60,424 nucleotides of DNA from Dehalococcoidia bacterium (GTDB taxonomy: Bacteria > Chloroflexota > Dehalococcoidia > Lucifugimonadales > Lucifugimonadaceae): positions 1 to 60,424 of the forward strand of contig PAOY01000032.1 in NCBI GenBank assembly GCA_002710135.1. Reading direction: 5' to 3'. Shown piece by piece: positions 30,208 through 40,923 of this stretch (its first letter is position 1; each line of letters begins with the position of its first letter). The notes under the pieces were generated by a model. The model did not search any database, was not told the origin of the DNA, and saw only the letters and a program-made list of their open reading frames with translations. The translations under genes were made by a program, and so were the position numbers.

Positions 30208-31042
30208 AGAAGAATCAAAATTAAGTTACCTAGGTCCCAAAGGAACCTATAGCGAAGAAGCTGCTTTAATTTATACAAATTATAAAGAGAATATTCTTTC
30301 TCCTAAAAAAAATATTTTTGATGTTTTAGATAGTGTGGAGACTTCAGATGAAAATAAAGGAATAGTTCCAATAGAAAATTCTAGAGTAGGAACAATACTT
30401 GAAACTATAGATTACCTAATAAATTCAAAAAATATTTTTATAAACAAAGAAATATTACTACCAATCGAAGCATGCCTAATCACAAAAGAAAAAACGACTG
30501 ATCTTAGTGAAATCAGAGAAATTATTAGTAAACCAGAAGCAATTAATCAATGTAACTTATGGATTAAGAAAAACTTAACAAAAAACATTAAATTAACTGA
30601 ATATCCATCAACTGCTGAGGCTGTTTCTGACTTAAGAAACTTAGACTCAAGTGTTGCAGCTATTGCCAATTCAAGATCTGCTGAAATAAATAATTGCAAT
30701 ATTTTAGTTAAGGGTATCCAAGACTATAAAAACAATATTACTAGATTTGCTATAGTGTCCAATTACAGAAACGATAGATCAGGAAACGACAAAACATCTA
30801 TTGCTTTTGACTTTAAGGTTTCTGATGAGGCTGGACTACTTTTCAAGGCATTGGAATGTTTCGCAAAAAGGAATATAAACTTGGCTAAAATAGAAAGTAG
30901 GCCCAAAGGAAATGAAATTGGTAATTACATTTTCATAATTGATTTTGATGGACACATAGAAGATAAATTGATTGCCGAAGCCTTAGATGAGTTATCAAGA
31001 ATAACTTCATTACTAAAAGTACTTGGATCCTATCCTAAATAA
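30200..31042 (+). CDS. pheA: Prephenate dehydratase with ACT domain
   Basis: LSYLGPKGTYSEEAAL, GIVPIENSRVGTILETIDYL, TRFAIVSN, ALECFAKRNINLAKIESRPKGNEIGNYIFIIDFDGH. Confidence 0.94.
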   Translation: MNKEESKLSYLGPKGTYSEEAALIYTNYKENILSPKKNIFDVLDSVETSDENKGIVPIENSRVGTILETIDYLINSKNIFINKEILLPIEACLITKEKTTDLSEIREIISKPEAINQCNLWIKKNLTKNIKLTEYPSTAEAVSDLRNLDSSVAAIANSRSAEINNCNILVKGIQDYKNNITRFAIVSNYRNDRSGNDKTSIAFDFKVSDEAGLLFKALECFAKRNINLAKIESRPKGNEIGNYIFIIDFDGHIEDKLIAEALDELSRITSLLKVLGSYPK

Positions 31043-31043
31043 A

Positions 31044-31286
31044 CTACTCTTCGTACAAATCTTGTCTATACCTCTTTGACTCTTCTGCACCCTCTTGCAC
31101 AGCATTATTTAATCTTTCTTTCGCTGAATCAACGAGGTCGTTAGCCTTGAGTCTCCAATCCTTAATATTCTCCCCTAAAAGCTCTCTGGTTTCATTTCCT
31201 GTTTTAGGAGCATATATTATGCCTGCAATGAAGCCCAATGTAGCTCCATAAAAAAAGCCTTTATAAAAAGAGTCTTCTGAAGACAT
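31044..31286 (-). CDS. YtxH domain protein
   Basis: GFFYGATLGFIAGIIYAPKTGNETRELLGE. Confidence 0.8.
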   Translation of the reverse strand: MSSEDSFYKGFFYGATLGFIAGIIYAPKTGNETRELLGENIKDWRLKANDLVDSAKERLNNAVQEGAEESKRYRQDLYEE

Positions 31287-31295
31287 TTTACCTTC

Positions 31296-31535
31296 CTATT
31301 CTTTATTTGTTTTTGAGTTTCCAAAAATTGATCTAAATAAATCTACAGATTTATTTATGACATTTAAGGATTCTTTAAAAGATCCAATTTTTTCATTGGC
31401 TGTATCTAGCTCAACTTTAATTTTCTTAATTGTTCTAAGTATAAAAATCAAGAAAATTATAGTAAAAATACCTAAAAATGAAAAAATAGCTAAAAATGCT
31501 ACCATTAAATAATTTTCAAGTTCCGCAAGTGTCAA
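31296..31535 (-). CDS. Small membrane protein, DUF948-like
   Basis: Single N-terminal TM followed by a coiled-coil-like segment; adjacent to YtxH. Confidence 0.55.
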   Translation of the reverse strand: MTLAELENYLMVAFLAIFSFLGIFTIIFLIFILRTIKKIKVELDTANEKIGSFKESLNVINKSVDLFRSIFGNSKTNKE

Positions 31536-31627
31536 AATATACCTTTATATTAAATCTTGTATATATCAAATATATAAAAATTTAAGTATAAAATCAAACT
31601 TCAAAGCGTTTAGTTAATAACCAATGG

Positions 31628-33127
31628 CTAAAAATCCAGATAATCTCTTAGTGTAAGAGATCTGGTTGGATGCCTTAGCTTTCTAAGCGCTTTAGCTTCG
31701 ATTTGTCTTATTCTTTCTCTTGTGACTCCGAATGTTTGGCCAACCTCTTCTAATGTCCTAGGTCTGCTATCATTTATTCCAAATCTATATTCAATTACCT
31801 GTCTTTCTCTTGGAGAAAGGGTTTCCAATACTTCAATAATCTGAGATTTTAACAAATTTTTAGATGCAGAATTTTGAGGAGATTCAGCATTCTGATCTTC
31901 TATAAGGTCTGCTAAATTCAAATCTTGCTCTTCTCCGATAGGAGCCTCCAAAGATATTGGATCCTGAGATGCTTTCAAAATTTCATTTACTTTATCTGTA
32001 TCCATATCAAGCTCTTTAGCAATATCGTCTGAAGTTGGCTCAGCGCCTTTTTCTTGAACTAACCTTCTTGATACTCTTAGTATCTTGTTTATTTGCTCAA
32101 CCATATGTACTGGTATTCTAATTGTTCTTGATTGATCTGCTACAGCCCTTGTAATTGATTGTCTGATCCACCATGTTGCATAGGTTGAAAACTTAAATCC
32201 TTTTCTGTAGTCAAATTTTTCTACAGCTCTAATCAAACCAATGTTTCCTTCTTGAACAAGATCTAGCAGAGTTAATCCTCTACCAATATATTTTTTTGCT
32301 ATAGAAACAACTAATCTTAAATTTGCTTCAGCTAAATGATTTTGAGCCAAATCAGATCTATTAAGGATTTGATTAAAATGGCTATCAATTATCATTTTGT
32401 ACATAGAAAGTTGATCTAAAAAGTCTTTATTCTTTAAAACGTTTTTTAGATTAGATTTAGTAAAATTATCATCAAGTAACTCTGTAAGGTCTGGAGGAAT
32501 AAGACCTAATAAATCTGAAAGTTCTTTTACTTTTTCAGTAACCTCATCATTTGAAATATTATTTACATCTGCAACATATTTTATTAAGTCTTCAGAGTAC
32601 ACTCCATGAATTTTATTCATCTCTGATTCCTGGGAAGCTAAGTATGTTAATGAAAGCGCATCTGTTTTAGTTACACCATAAAATTTTCCTATAGATTCTA
32701 AAATTGGCTTTAATGCAACTATTGACTCAAAAATTTGCTTAATTAAGTCTATTGAATTAATTAAATCTGAACTTGATTCATCTAGTTCATCATGCATATT
32801 TTTATACTTATACTTTAGGTCAATTGTCCTTGCCAAAACCTCTTCGTCTTTCCTAGATAAGAGTTTCACATCACCAATTTCTTTTAAGTACATCCTTATA
32901 GGATCTTCATATGTATCTTTAAACTCTTTTTTACCCTTAGAAAGAATATTCATAAGATCATCATTTTGAGCATATGAATCTCCCGATGGAGATGATGACA
33001 AATCTTCTTCATCATCTAAACTAGAAGACGTTGAAATTAAGACTTTGTCAATTCCTGCATTAGTATCTACATTATCAATATATAGATTGTCATTTAAGTT
33101 ATCATTTTCGCTAGTATCTTCTTTCAA
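31628..33127 (-). CDS. rpoD: Primary sigma factor RpoD/SigA
   Basis: [112 protein letters not shown]. Confidence 0.97.
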   Translation of the reverse strand: MKEDTSENDNLNDNLYIDNVDTNAGIDKVLISTSSSLDDEEDLSSSPSGDSYAQNDDLMNILSKGKKEFKDTYEDPIRMYLKEIGDVKLLSRKDEEVLARTIDLKYKYKNMHDELDESSSDLINSIDLIKQIFESIVALKPILESIGKFYGVTKTDALSLTYLASQESEMNKIHGVYSEDLIKYVADVNNISNDEVTEKVKELSDLLGLIPPDLTELLDDNFTKSNLKNVLKNKDFLDQLSMYKMIIDSHFNQILNRSDLAQNHLAEANLRLVVSIAKKYIGRGLTLLDLVQEGNIGLIRAVEKFDYRKGFKFSTYATWWIRQSITRAVADQSRTIRIPVHMVEQINKILRVSRRLVQEKGAEPTSDDIAKELDMDTDKVNEILKASQDPISLEAPIGEEQDLNLADLIEDQNAESPQNSASKNLLKSQIIEVLETLSPRERQVIEYRFGINDSRPRTLEEVGQTFGVTRERIRQIEAKALRKLRHPTRSLTLRDYLDF

Positions 33128-34986
33128 GTTACCTCGCTCCTTTCTAGTTCTTTTATATTTTCAGTAATTCTAACCAACTCATCCATCAAAGATGTAATTG
33201 CAACTTCATCTTTATGTTCATTATTTTCAAGCTCTAGTAAGCGCATTTCAGCTTCATTGAGCTTTCTTTTTTGATAATCAATGGCAAGCCTATTCTTAAC
33301 ATTTTCAAGCTCAATATCTTTACTTAAATCAGGATCAACTACAAAATCATTTTTTAAGTAATCCTCTATTTCATCATAAATAAAAATAAGATCTTCCGAT
33401 AGTCTTTTTCTATCAATTACTTCCTGTGATTTTTTCCAGAGCTTAAAAACTGACCTATAGTGTAAATCTGAAAAATAAACATCTTCTATATCTTTAACAT
33501 TTTCAAATAATTCATTAGAATCCATAAGAATTGCTAAAAAATGTTTCTCTTGAGCTTTTTCAGGATTAAATATTACTCTTCTTATTCTGTCTTCATCTTT
33601 AATTGTTTTAGTGTTTTTTCTATATTTTGACTTACTTAGATTAGAAGACTCTGATTTTAATAGATCAAAGCTCAAGTCTGTCAGTTTAGATATTTTAGAT
33701 AGATAAAAAGATTGCTGTACTTCATCGCATGATTCAATAATGAATGGTAGTAGTAAATCTAAAAACTTATAAGTATCTTTCTGTGGACCTTTTAAGTGCA
33801 TATCTGAGTAATATTCAATAAGATAATCAATAAAGTTTTGGGCCAAACTAATCATCTCTTCCCACTCAACTGGGTTTGTGCGAAAAATTTCATCTGGATC
33901 TTTTCCTGTAGAAGGAAAGCAAATCTTAATGCGTATATTTTTTCCTACATTTTTTGTAGCGCTAGAAATATTATCTTTTAATTTATCTATTGTATCTATA
34001 GCTGCCTTTTTCCCCGCAGAATCATTATCAAAACAGAAAATTATCTCCCCAAGTGAAGAATCATAGGTAACAAGTCTTCTTAATTTCTCAAAATTATCAG
34101 AGCTTATCTGGGTTCCCATTGCAGCAACTAAATTATTGTATCCCCTATCATATCCAGAAATACAATCAAAATATCCTTCAACAACAACTACTTGGGACTT
34201 AAGTTTTATATTTTCTGTAGCCCTATCAAGACCATAAAGTATAGATGATTTATTAAATGCTTCACTGTCTCTAGAATTAATATATTTACTCTTTGAGTTT
34301 TCACTTAAGGATCTACCAGAAAAACCAACTATGTTTGATTTTTCATCTAAAATAGCAATGGTGACTCTATTTCTAAAAAAATCAATCCAATCATTATCAT
34401 CAGTTTTTGAAAGAAGGTTAGAGTTTATTACTCCTCTTTTATTTACTTTATTTGATTGAAAGAAGCTCATCAGGCTACCCATATTTCCATCAGGACAATA
34501 GCCTATAAAATTATTCTTTATTGATTCTTTAGAAATGCCTCTTTCTTCAAGATATGCTCGAACATTTTTTGAATTTTCAGAGGATTCATCAAAAATTTGT
34601 TTAGAAAAATAATTTTGAGCTAAATTATTTACCTCAAAAACTTCATTTAGTAGAATATTTGATTTCTTTCGTTTTTCTATTTCATCAGAGAATGTATTAT
34701 CATCGTAATCTAGAGACAAGTAAGATGAGAGCTGCCGCATAGCTTCAACAAAGGTGAGTTTTTCTGCAGACATCAAATAATCAAACACATCTCCACTTTC
34801 ATTGCATCCATAACATTTGTATCTCTTACGGTCCTTACTTAATGTGAAAGATGGAGTCTTTTCTTCATGAAAAATACAAAGGGCTTTAGGTATAGATCCT
34901 TGATTTTGCCAGACAATTCCTTTGGTCCCAAGAAATTCTAAAAGATCAATTTTTTCTTTAATTGTATCTTTCAAATCTGAGGGCAT
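33124..34986 (-). CDS. dnaG: DNA primase
   Basis: CHC2 zinc finger ([37 protein letters not shown]), [26 protein letters not shown]; followed by rpoD. Confidence 0.95.
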   Translation of the reverse strand: MPSDLKDTIKEKIDLLEFLGTKGIVWQNQGSIPKALCIFHEEKTPSFTLSKDRKRYKCYGCNESGDVFDYLMSAEKLTFVEAMRQLSSYLSLDYDDNTFSDEIEKRKKSNILLNEVFEVNNLAQNYFSKQIFDESSENSKNVRAYLEERGISKESIKNNFIGYCPDGNMGSLMSFFQSNKVNKRGVINSNLLSKTDDNDWIDFFRNRVTIAILDEKSNIVGFSGRSLSENSKSKYINSRDSEAFNKSSILYGLDRATENIKLKSQVVVVEGYFDCISGYDRGYNNLVAAMGTQISSDNFEKLRRLVTYDSSLGEIIFCFDNDSAGKKAAIDTIDKLKDNISSATKNVGKNIRIKICFPSTGKDPDEIFRTNPVEWEEMISLAQNFIDYLIEYYSDMHLKGPQKDTYKFLDLLLPFIIESCDEVQQSFYLSKISKLTDLSFDLLKSESSNLSKSKYRKNTKTIKDEDRIRRVIFNPEKAQEKHFLAILMDSNELFENVKDIEDVYFSDLHYRSVFKLWKKSQEVIDRKRLSEDLIFIYDEIEDYLKNDFVVDPDLSKDIELENVKNRLAIDYQKRKLNEAEMRLLELENNEHKDEVAITSLMDELVRITENIKELERSEVT

Positions 34987-34999
34987 TTATAATTTCCTA

Positions 35000-35018
35000 T
35001 ACACTTTCCCCTAGTGTA
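35000..35018 (-). promoter_or_regulatory. Small perfect hairpin in the dnaG leader (TACACT-AGGGGAA-AGTGTA on the minus strand)
   Basis: 6-bp perfect stem with 7-nt loop ending about 13 nt upstream of the dnaG ATG. Confidence 0.3.
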
Positions 35019-35091
35019 CATATTATTAGAAAAGTTGCACAGCTTTTAATGTTAATTTTTTGTGAAATTTTTTTTAATTTAAAATAGAAAA

Positions 35092-36171
35092 TTAAATATT
35101 CTCAAATTTTAAGTTTTTAGATATACCTGGAGAAATATTTTCTGCAATATTAATAGCATAATGGTCTGTCATACCACATATAAAATTTGATATTACTTCT
35201 TCATTATTTTGATCTTTTCTTAAATATTTTTTCGGAATTTTATTGAAATTGTCTGAAAAATAATTAAATAAAAATTTTATTATTTTATTTGCAGTTTCCC
35301 CCTGTAAAGAATCGCTTACAGGAAGATAAAAATTTTCGAACATATAGTCTCTAAGTTCTGTCATAGAAGATGAACATTTTTCAGACATTTTGACATAAGG
35401 AATCTCTTTAGATTTTTTTCCAGTACAATCCCAAGAACTAACAATTACATCAGTCACAAAATAATTTATTCTCTCTGATCTAGAAAAATTAAAAAAATAT
35501 TCTATGCTACTTGGGATATTTTTAGTATTTATAAAATTTGATCTTTTTGCGTCTTCTATATCATGACTCAAGTATGCCAAGGCATCAGAGATTCTAACAA
35601 TTTGAGCCTCTAGAGACATTCCTTGAACAGATTCTTTGGTCAAAAAATTTCCTTGCTTTTTTGAATGTCTTCTTATTGCATCCACAACATAATTTGTTAG
35701 ATTTAAGCCTTTTCCATTTTTTTCTAGTGATTCTATAATTTTTACTGAGTGAACAGAATGATGAAATCCATTTTCCAATATGTCATTAAGTGCAGATTCT
35801 CCTATATGGCCAAAAGGGGTATGACCTAGGTCATGACCTAATGATGCAGCCTCTACTAAATCTTCATTCAAATTTAGTGCTCTAGAAATTGTCCTTCCGA
35901 TTTGAGAGACTTCGATTACATGAGTCAGCCTTGTGGTGTAATGATCACCTTCTGGTGCTACAAAAACCTGACTTTTATGCTTTAATCTTCTAAAAGAATT
36001 AGTATGAATGATTCTATCTCTGTCTATTTGGAATGCGTTTCTATATAATCCTTGTGTTGGCTCGTCAACTAATCTAATAGCACTTTCTTCATTAACTGCA
36101 AATTTTGACAATTGAGATTGCTTTAGAGAATTGAGGGAAAAAAAGTATGATGAAATATCATCTAGTTTCAA
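35092..36171 (-). CDS. dgt: Deoxyguanosinetriphosphate triphosphohydrolase-like HD protein
   Basis: FQIDRDRIIHTNSFRRLKHKSQVF, TRLTHVIEVSQIGRTI, LGHDLGHTPFGHIGE. Confidence 0.93.
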   Translation of the reverse strand: MKLDDISSYFFSLNSLKQSQLSKFAVNEESAIRLVDEPTQGLYRNAFQIDRDRIIHTNSFRRLKHKSQVFVAPEGDHYTTRLTHVIEVSQIGRTISRALNLNEDLVEAASLGHDLGHTPFGHIGESALNDILENGFHHSVHSVKIIESLEKNGKGLNLTNYVVDAIRRHSKKQGNFLTKESVQGMSLEAQIVRISDALAYLSHDIEDAKRSNFINTKNIPSSIEYFFNFSRSERINYFVTDVIVSSWDCTGKKSKEIPYVKMSEKCSSSMTELRDYMFENFYLPVSDSLQGETANKIIKFLFNYFSDNFNKIPKKYLRKDQNNEEVISNFICGMTDHYAINIAENISPGISKNLKFENI

Positions 36172-36172
36172 T

Positions 36173-36838
36173 TTAAATTGTCCTTGTATACTTATATATT
36201 ATTTTTTTATTTTCTTCTTTTAAATATTCTTTAGGTAAGAGGTCTGATATTCTATGCATAATTTCCTGTGTAATTTTATCGTATAAATCTTTGTTTTTAC
36301 TCTCAGAAATAGAATTTATCTTAAACGGTTTCCCAATCTTGATTTTTACTGACATTCTAGGAAAAACAAATTGCAAATAATTTTTACACTTTTCTGATCC
36401 AGAGATTGATACAGGTAAAATTGTACTATCTGTATCAAGGGCAATCATAGTAGCTCCATTAAATCCTTTTTGTAACTTAAGATCTTTACTTCTTGTTCCT
36501 TCAGGAAAAATCAAAAGAGAATTGTTTTTAGATGACAATTGTTTTTTAGCCCAGTTTATTGCTGATAAATTTAGGTTCCCTCTATTTATAGGAAATGCAC
36601 CATAAAATTTCAAAAAAATATTAAATGGAAATCTAAATAATTCTTTCTTCGCTAAAAATTTTGACTCTTTTCCTACAGCTGATGCACATAAAGCTGGATC
36701 AATAATTGAAAGATGATTTGAAACAGTCAAAACACTTTTGTTCTTAGGAATATTTTCGAATCCTTCAATTCTTAGATCTCCAAAAAGAAAAAAGGTAAAC
36801 TTTAATCCAAAATCACATATCTTAAATAGTTTACTCAT
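36173..36838 (-). CDS. plsC: 1-acyl-sn-glycerol-3-phosphate acyltransferase
   Basis: VSNHLSIIDPAL (HX4D), FPEGTRSKDLKLQKGF; adjacent to cmk. Confidence 0.92.
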   Translation of the reverse strand: MSKLFKICDFGLKFTFFLFGDLRIEGFENIPKNKSVLTVSNHLSIIDPALCASAVGKESKFLAKKELFRFPFNIFLKFYGAFPINRGNLNLSAINWAKKQLSSKNNSLLIFPEGTRSKDLKLQKGFNGATMIALDTDSTILPVSISGSEKCKNYLQFVFPRMSVKIKIGKPFKINSISESKNKDLYDKITQEIMHRISDLLPKEYLKEENKKIIYKYTRTI

Positions 36839-37475
36839 CTTGGTATAGCTCTATTATATTTTTTACAACTTGTTCTATAGTAAAATCATCTGTGTTTATT
36901 ACAATAGCGTCTTTGGCTATAGCTAAAGGAGAATTTGATCTACTTTTATCAATTACATCTCTAGACTCTAGCATTTTTTTTATTTCCTCTTCTGATGATT
37001 CATTTAAATCTTTTGATCTTCTTGATGCTCTAATTTCAATAGACGCATCCAAGTAAATCTTTAGCCTAGAACTAGGAAGTACTTTTGTACCTATGTCCCT
37101 GCCTACCATAACTATATTAGTGTTATTAGAAATTTTCTTTTGCATGGAAACTAAGTTTTCTCTAACAGATTTGATCTTTGAGAAATCAGAAACTTTTGAG
37201 TCGATTTTATTAGTAAATAAAAAACTAGAAATATCTTTTTCTTGAAATATTATTTTGTTTTGAAGATTTGAAAAATCTATAATAAGCTTAGAGTCAAAAA
37301 ATAATTTAGAGGCTTCAACAGGGTCTAAATTAAATTCTTGAATCAAGTAGGTTACTGCCCTATACATAATTCCTGTATCTAAAAAATCGTATGACAACTT
37401 TTCTGCAAGAAGCTTTCCTACTACAGATTTTCCAGATGCTGCTGGGCCGTCAATAGCTATTGAATTATATTCCAT
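36831..37475 (-). CDS. cmk: Cytidylate kinase
   Basis: SIAIDGPAASGKSVVGKLLAEKLSYDFLDTGIMYRAVTYL, VGRDIGTKVLPSS. Confidence 0.95.
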   Translation of the reverse strand: MEYNSIAIDGPAASGKSVVGKLLAEKLSYDFLDTGIMYRAVTYLIQEFNLDPVEASKLFFDSKLIIDFSNLQNKIIFQEKDISSFLFTNKIDSKVSDFSKIKSVRENLVSMQKKISNNTNIVMVGRDIGTKVLPSSRLKIYLDASIEIRASRRSKDLNESSEEEIKKMLESRDVIDKSRSNSPLAIAKDAIVINTDDFTIEQVVKNIIELYQDE

Positions 37476-38484
37476 TTAACTTTTCTTTCTGAAATACAGG
37501 AAGGTTTAATCCCATGACATCAAAAACTAACCTAGGATTTGCATTACTTCTTAAATTACTGATAGTCTTGATTAGCTCCAATACAAAATTATTAATTTCT
37601 TCTGTGTCAAACATATCAAATAAATCCGTGTCAAATAATTGAGAATTTTTATCTTCATAAAAATTATTTAATGAAATTTTGCAGAAATCAATCCATAGAT
37701 TCAATTCATTGAAAATAGCATTTCTATCTGTTCTAAATCTAGTTGAAAATTTTTGAGCAAAATTCATCCTTTCACTTATATCTGACGTACAAAACTCTAA
37801 AAACCTATCATAAGACTCATAATATCCATCAATTAAGGTAGTGTCGGATGATAACTTCTCAGCGATTTCTATTTTTCCAAGTGAAAATTGTAAGATTTTT
37901 TGTATTACTGAATCATCAATATCAAAATTTGAAGAAATATATTTTTCCATTTCTTCTTCACTTATCTCCAAAATGTTTATTTTTTGAGCTCTAGACAAAA
38001 TTGTTGGATAAATTGAGGATAAATCATTAACTAAAAATAGAAATATAGAACTTTTAGGCGGTTCTTCCAAGAGTTTTAAAAAAGCATTTGAAGCTTCATT
38101 ATTTAATTTTTCAGCACCATCTAATATAAATATTTTATATTCACTCATAAAAGGCCCTAGGTTAGCAATCCTGCTAATTTCTTGAACGTGAGCTAACTTA
38201 ATTTGGTCTGACTTATTGTCTTCCACACCATCTACTGGTGACTTGGAATCCATAATTACAAGATCATAATGTTTACCATCGTCTATTTTTTTACAATTTA
38301 TACAAGTTTCACTAACTAAACAATCTTTAGTATTTTCTTTACAGAATAAAAGCTTAGCAAATGATATTGCTAGATTTTTTTTCCCTACATTATTAGGACC
38401 ATGAAAAATGTAGAAATGAGAAAGAGAATTTTTTTTTATTGAATTTTCTAAAATTTTATAAGCTTTTTGATTGATAATAGTCAT
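37465..38484 (-). CDS. holB: DNA polymerase III delta-prime subunit (HolB-like AAA+)
   Basis: HFYIFHGPNNVGKKNLAISFAKLLFC, zinc-module cysteines, NEASNAFLKLLEEPPKSSIFLFLV. Confidence 0.85.
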   Translation of the reverse strand: MTIINQKAYKILENSIKKNSLSHFYIFHGPNNVGKKNLAISFAKLLFCKENTKDCLVSETCINCKKIDDGKHYDLVIMDSKSPVDGVEDNKSDQIKLAHVQEISRIANLGPFMSEYKIFILDGAEKLNNEASNAFLKLLEEPPKSSIFLFLVNDLSSIYPTILSRAQKINILEISEEEMEKYISSNFDIDDSVIQKILQFSLGKIEIAEKLSSDTTLIDGYYESYDRFLEFCTSDISERMNFAQKFSTRFRTDRNAIFNELNLWIDFCKISLNNFYEDKNSQLFDTDLFDMFDTEEINNFVLELIKTISNLRSNANPRLVFDVMGLNLPVFQKEKLNGI

Positions 38485-39812
38485 AAAATGGATGTACTTA
38501 AAAGATCTCCATAACTTTCTCTTCTTCTAATTAAAAAATGAGATCCGTTTTTTATCATTACAACTGCTGGTCTTACTTGCATATTGTAATTACTAGCCAT
38601 TGCTAAATTATAAGCTCCAGAAGCTGGTAATGCCAATAAATCATCAATTTCAGGATTCGGGATTTCTACATCTCTTGCAAGGTAGTCCCCTGATTCACAA
38701 AATTTACCAGATATTGTAGATTTCATTGTATTTTCTTTTTCTAAAGCTTTAGTAATAGAAAACACAGAATAATCAGAGCCATAAAGTGCTGGCCTTATAT
38801 TATCTCCCATGCCACCATCTACTGACACATAATTTCTCACATTGGGAATAGTCTTAATTGATCCAATTCTGTATATACTAACTCCAGACCTCCCAACTAA
38901 TGCTCTTCCTGGCTCAAGAATTACTTTCGGAAGACTAAAATTATGAGTTTTACATGATTTCTTAATAGAATCACCAATGACTTTTGCATAATGTGAAATT
39001 GGCAGAGGCTGCTTATCTACTTCATAACCAATTGCAAAACCACCCCCTGGACTAAATTCTTTTATATCTAGTCCATACTTATCTCTCATATTTGCTGCAA
39101 AATCATAAACATAATCTATAGCTTCAGAATAAGGTTCAAGCTCAAAAATTGGAGATCCTAGATGGAAATGAAGCCCCAAGAGATTAAGTGATTTAATTTT
39201 CATTAGTTGCTCAATAGCTTTTTCTGCATGACCTGTTTCAATTGAAAATCCAAACTTAGAATCTAGAACCCCTGTTGTAGTTAACAAGTGAGTATGAGGA
39301 TCTATAGATGGAGACACTCTCAACATTACATCCTGAGTTTTATTTATTTCTTCAGTAATAGTTCTCAGGTTTTCTATTTCATTAAATGAATCAATCGTTA
39401 TGTGGCCAATTCCATAGTCAATTGCATCTCTAAGCTCTTCTGGAGATTTATTGTTTCCATGAAAATTTATTCTACTAGGAGGGAATTTTACATGCTTAGC
39501 TATTGCAAGTTCGCCACCAGTAACAACATCTATATTCATTCCATTTTCGTCTAATAGCTTTAGGAGATAAGGATTTGAAAAAGCTTTTGTAGAATAAGAA
39601 ATTACGCTATTTTCAATCTCAGAATTAAATGAATCTTGAAAATCCTTAATCGTAGTCAAAATAGTATTCTCATCATATACATATAATGGAGTTCCGTAAG
39701 TATCTGCTAATTCCTCTAAATCAACACCCCCAATTGAAATGTTATTTTTATCATTAACAAAAGTGTTGTTAGGAAATATATCACTTCCTGAAAATTGAAT
39801 CTTTTCTGTCAT
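38481..39812 (-). CDS. lysA: Diaminopimelate decarboxylase
   Basis: YGTPLYVYDENTI, SYSTKAFSNPYLLKLL, FHGNNKSPEEL, LGLHFHLGS, EPGRALVG, CESGDYLARD. Confidence 0.95.
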   Translation of the reverse strand: MTEKIQFSGSDIFPNNTFVNDKNNISIGGVDLEELADTYGTPLYVYDENTILTTIKDFQDSFNSEIENSVISYSTKAFSNPYLLKLLDENGMNIDVVTGGELAIAKHVKFPPSRINFHGNNKSPEELRDAIDYGIGHITIDSFNEIENLRTITEEINKTQDVMLRVSPSIDPHTHLLTTTGVLDSKFGFSIETGHAEKAIEQLMKIKSLNLLGLHFHLGSPIFELEPYSEAIDYVYDFAANMRDKYGLDIKEFSPGGGFAIGYEVDKQPLPISHYAKVIGDSIKKSCKTHNFSLPKVILEPGRALVGRSGVSIYRIGSIKTIPNVRNYVSVDGGMGDNIRPALYGSDYSVFSITKALEKENTMKSTISGKFCESGDYLARDVEIPNPEIDDLLALPASGAYNLAMASNYNMQVRPAVVMIKNGSHFLIRRRESYGDLLSTSIL

Positions 39813-39879
39813 AATCTACCCTATTTTTTGTTCACTGAATAATATAAATTCTATAACTTTTAATTAAAAAAAACATTAA

Positions 39880-40923
39880 ATGGATAAAGAAATAAGACTT
39901 ACAAACTTTTCTAGTTGCGGTGGTTGAGCTGGAAAAGCTTCCATAGAAGTACTGGACAGGGTTCTGGGCCAGATAAACAAATCAATTTCGTCAGAAAAAA
40001 TTTTAGTTGATCAAAAAACTAAAGATGATGCAGCTGTTTACAAAATATCTGATGATAAAGCCATTATTTTTACTACTGATTTTTTTGCACCTGTAGTAGA
40101 TGATCCATTTTTATTTGGTCAAATTTCTGCCACAAATGCAATCTCTGATGTTTATGCCATGGGAGGAGATCCTACTCTAGCGCTAAATATATGCTGCTTT
40201 TCGGATAATATTCCTGAAAAATTTATTGAAGAAATAATTAATGGAGGTATATCCAAAGCTAATGAAGCAAATGTAATAATTGCAGGAGGCCATACAATAA
40301 ATGACAAAGAGCCAAAATATGGATTAGCAGTTATTGGAGAAATAAATCCTGAAAAATTAATGAAACTTGATAATGCAAAGCTAAATCAAGATATCATTCT
40401 TACAAAACCTCTTGGGAATGGAATTTTGATAACAGGATCTAAAAATTCAAATATAAATTTAGATGATTATCCTGAAGGAATCTCATATATGCTTGAATTA
40501 AATAAATCAGCTTCCGAAACTGCAAAAGAATTTAACATTAAAGCTTGTACAGATGTAACAGGTTACGGACTTATTGGTCACTTAAAAAACATTCTTAATG
40601 CTAGTAACATTTCTGCTGAACTAAATTTTTCAAATATTCCAATAATTGATGGAATACTTGAAATTTCAAAACCTGAAAATTGGTCATCTGGTGCTATGAA
40701 CAATGAAAAATACTTTAATAAAAATATTATTTGGAATAACTCTATATCTTTATCAGAAAAGATGATTTTATTCGATCCTCAAACTTCAGGGGGCTTATTA
40801 TTTACTGTTGACAGAGATAAATCTGAGGCATTTCAAAAAAAATTATCGGAAAATGAAAATTTAGTTATTAGTAAAATTGGGCAAACAATTAAGAGAATGA
40901 ATCAGGAAATAAAATTTGTTTAA
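39880..40923 (+). CDS. selD: Selenide, water dikinase with in-frame UGA (predicted Sec) at 39925-39927
   Basis: From ATG 39880: MDKEIRLTNFSSCGG-U-AGKASIEVLDRVLGQINKS...DQKTKDDAAVYKI...FFAPVVDDPFLFGQISATNAISDVYAMGGDPTLALNI... Same frame as the truncated track ORF at 40159; CGGUAGK aligns with the SelD catalytic Cys/Sec motif. Confidence 0.92.
39952..39972 (+). promoter_or_regulatory. Candidate bSECIS hairpin of selD
   Basis: CTGG-a-CAG-GGTT-CTG-gg-CCAG: 4 bp + bulge + 3 bp, GGUU apical loop, loop beginning about 32 nt after the UGA. Confidence 0.6.
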
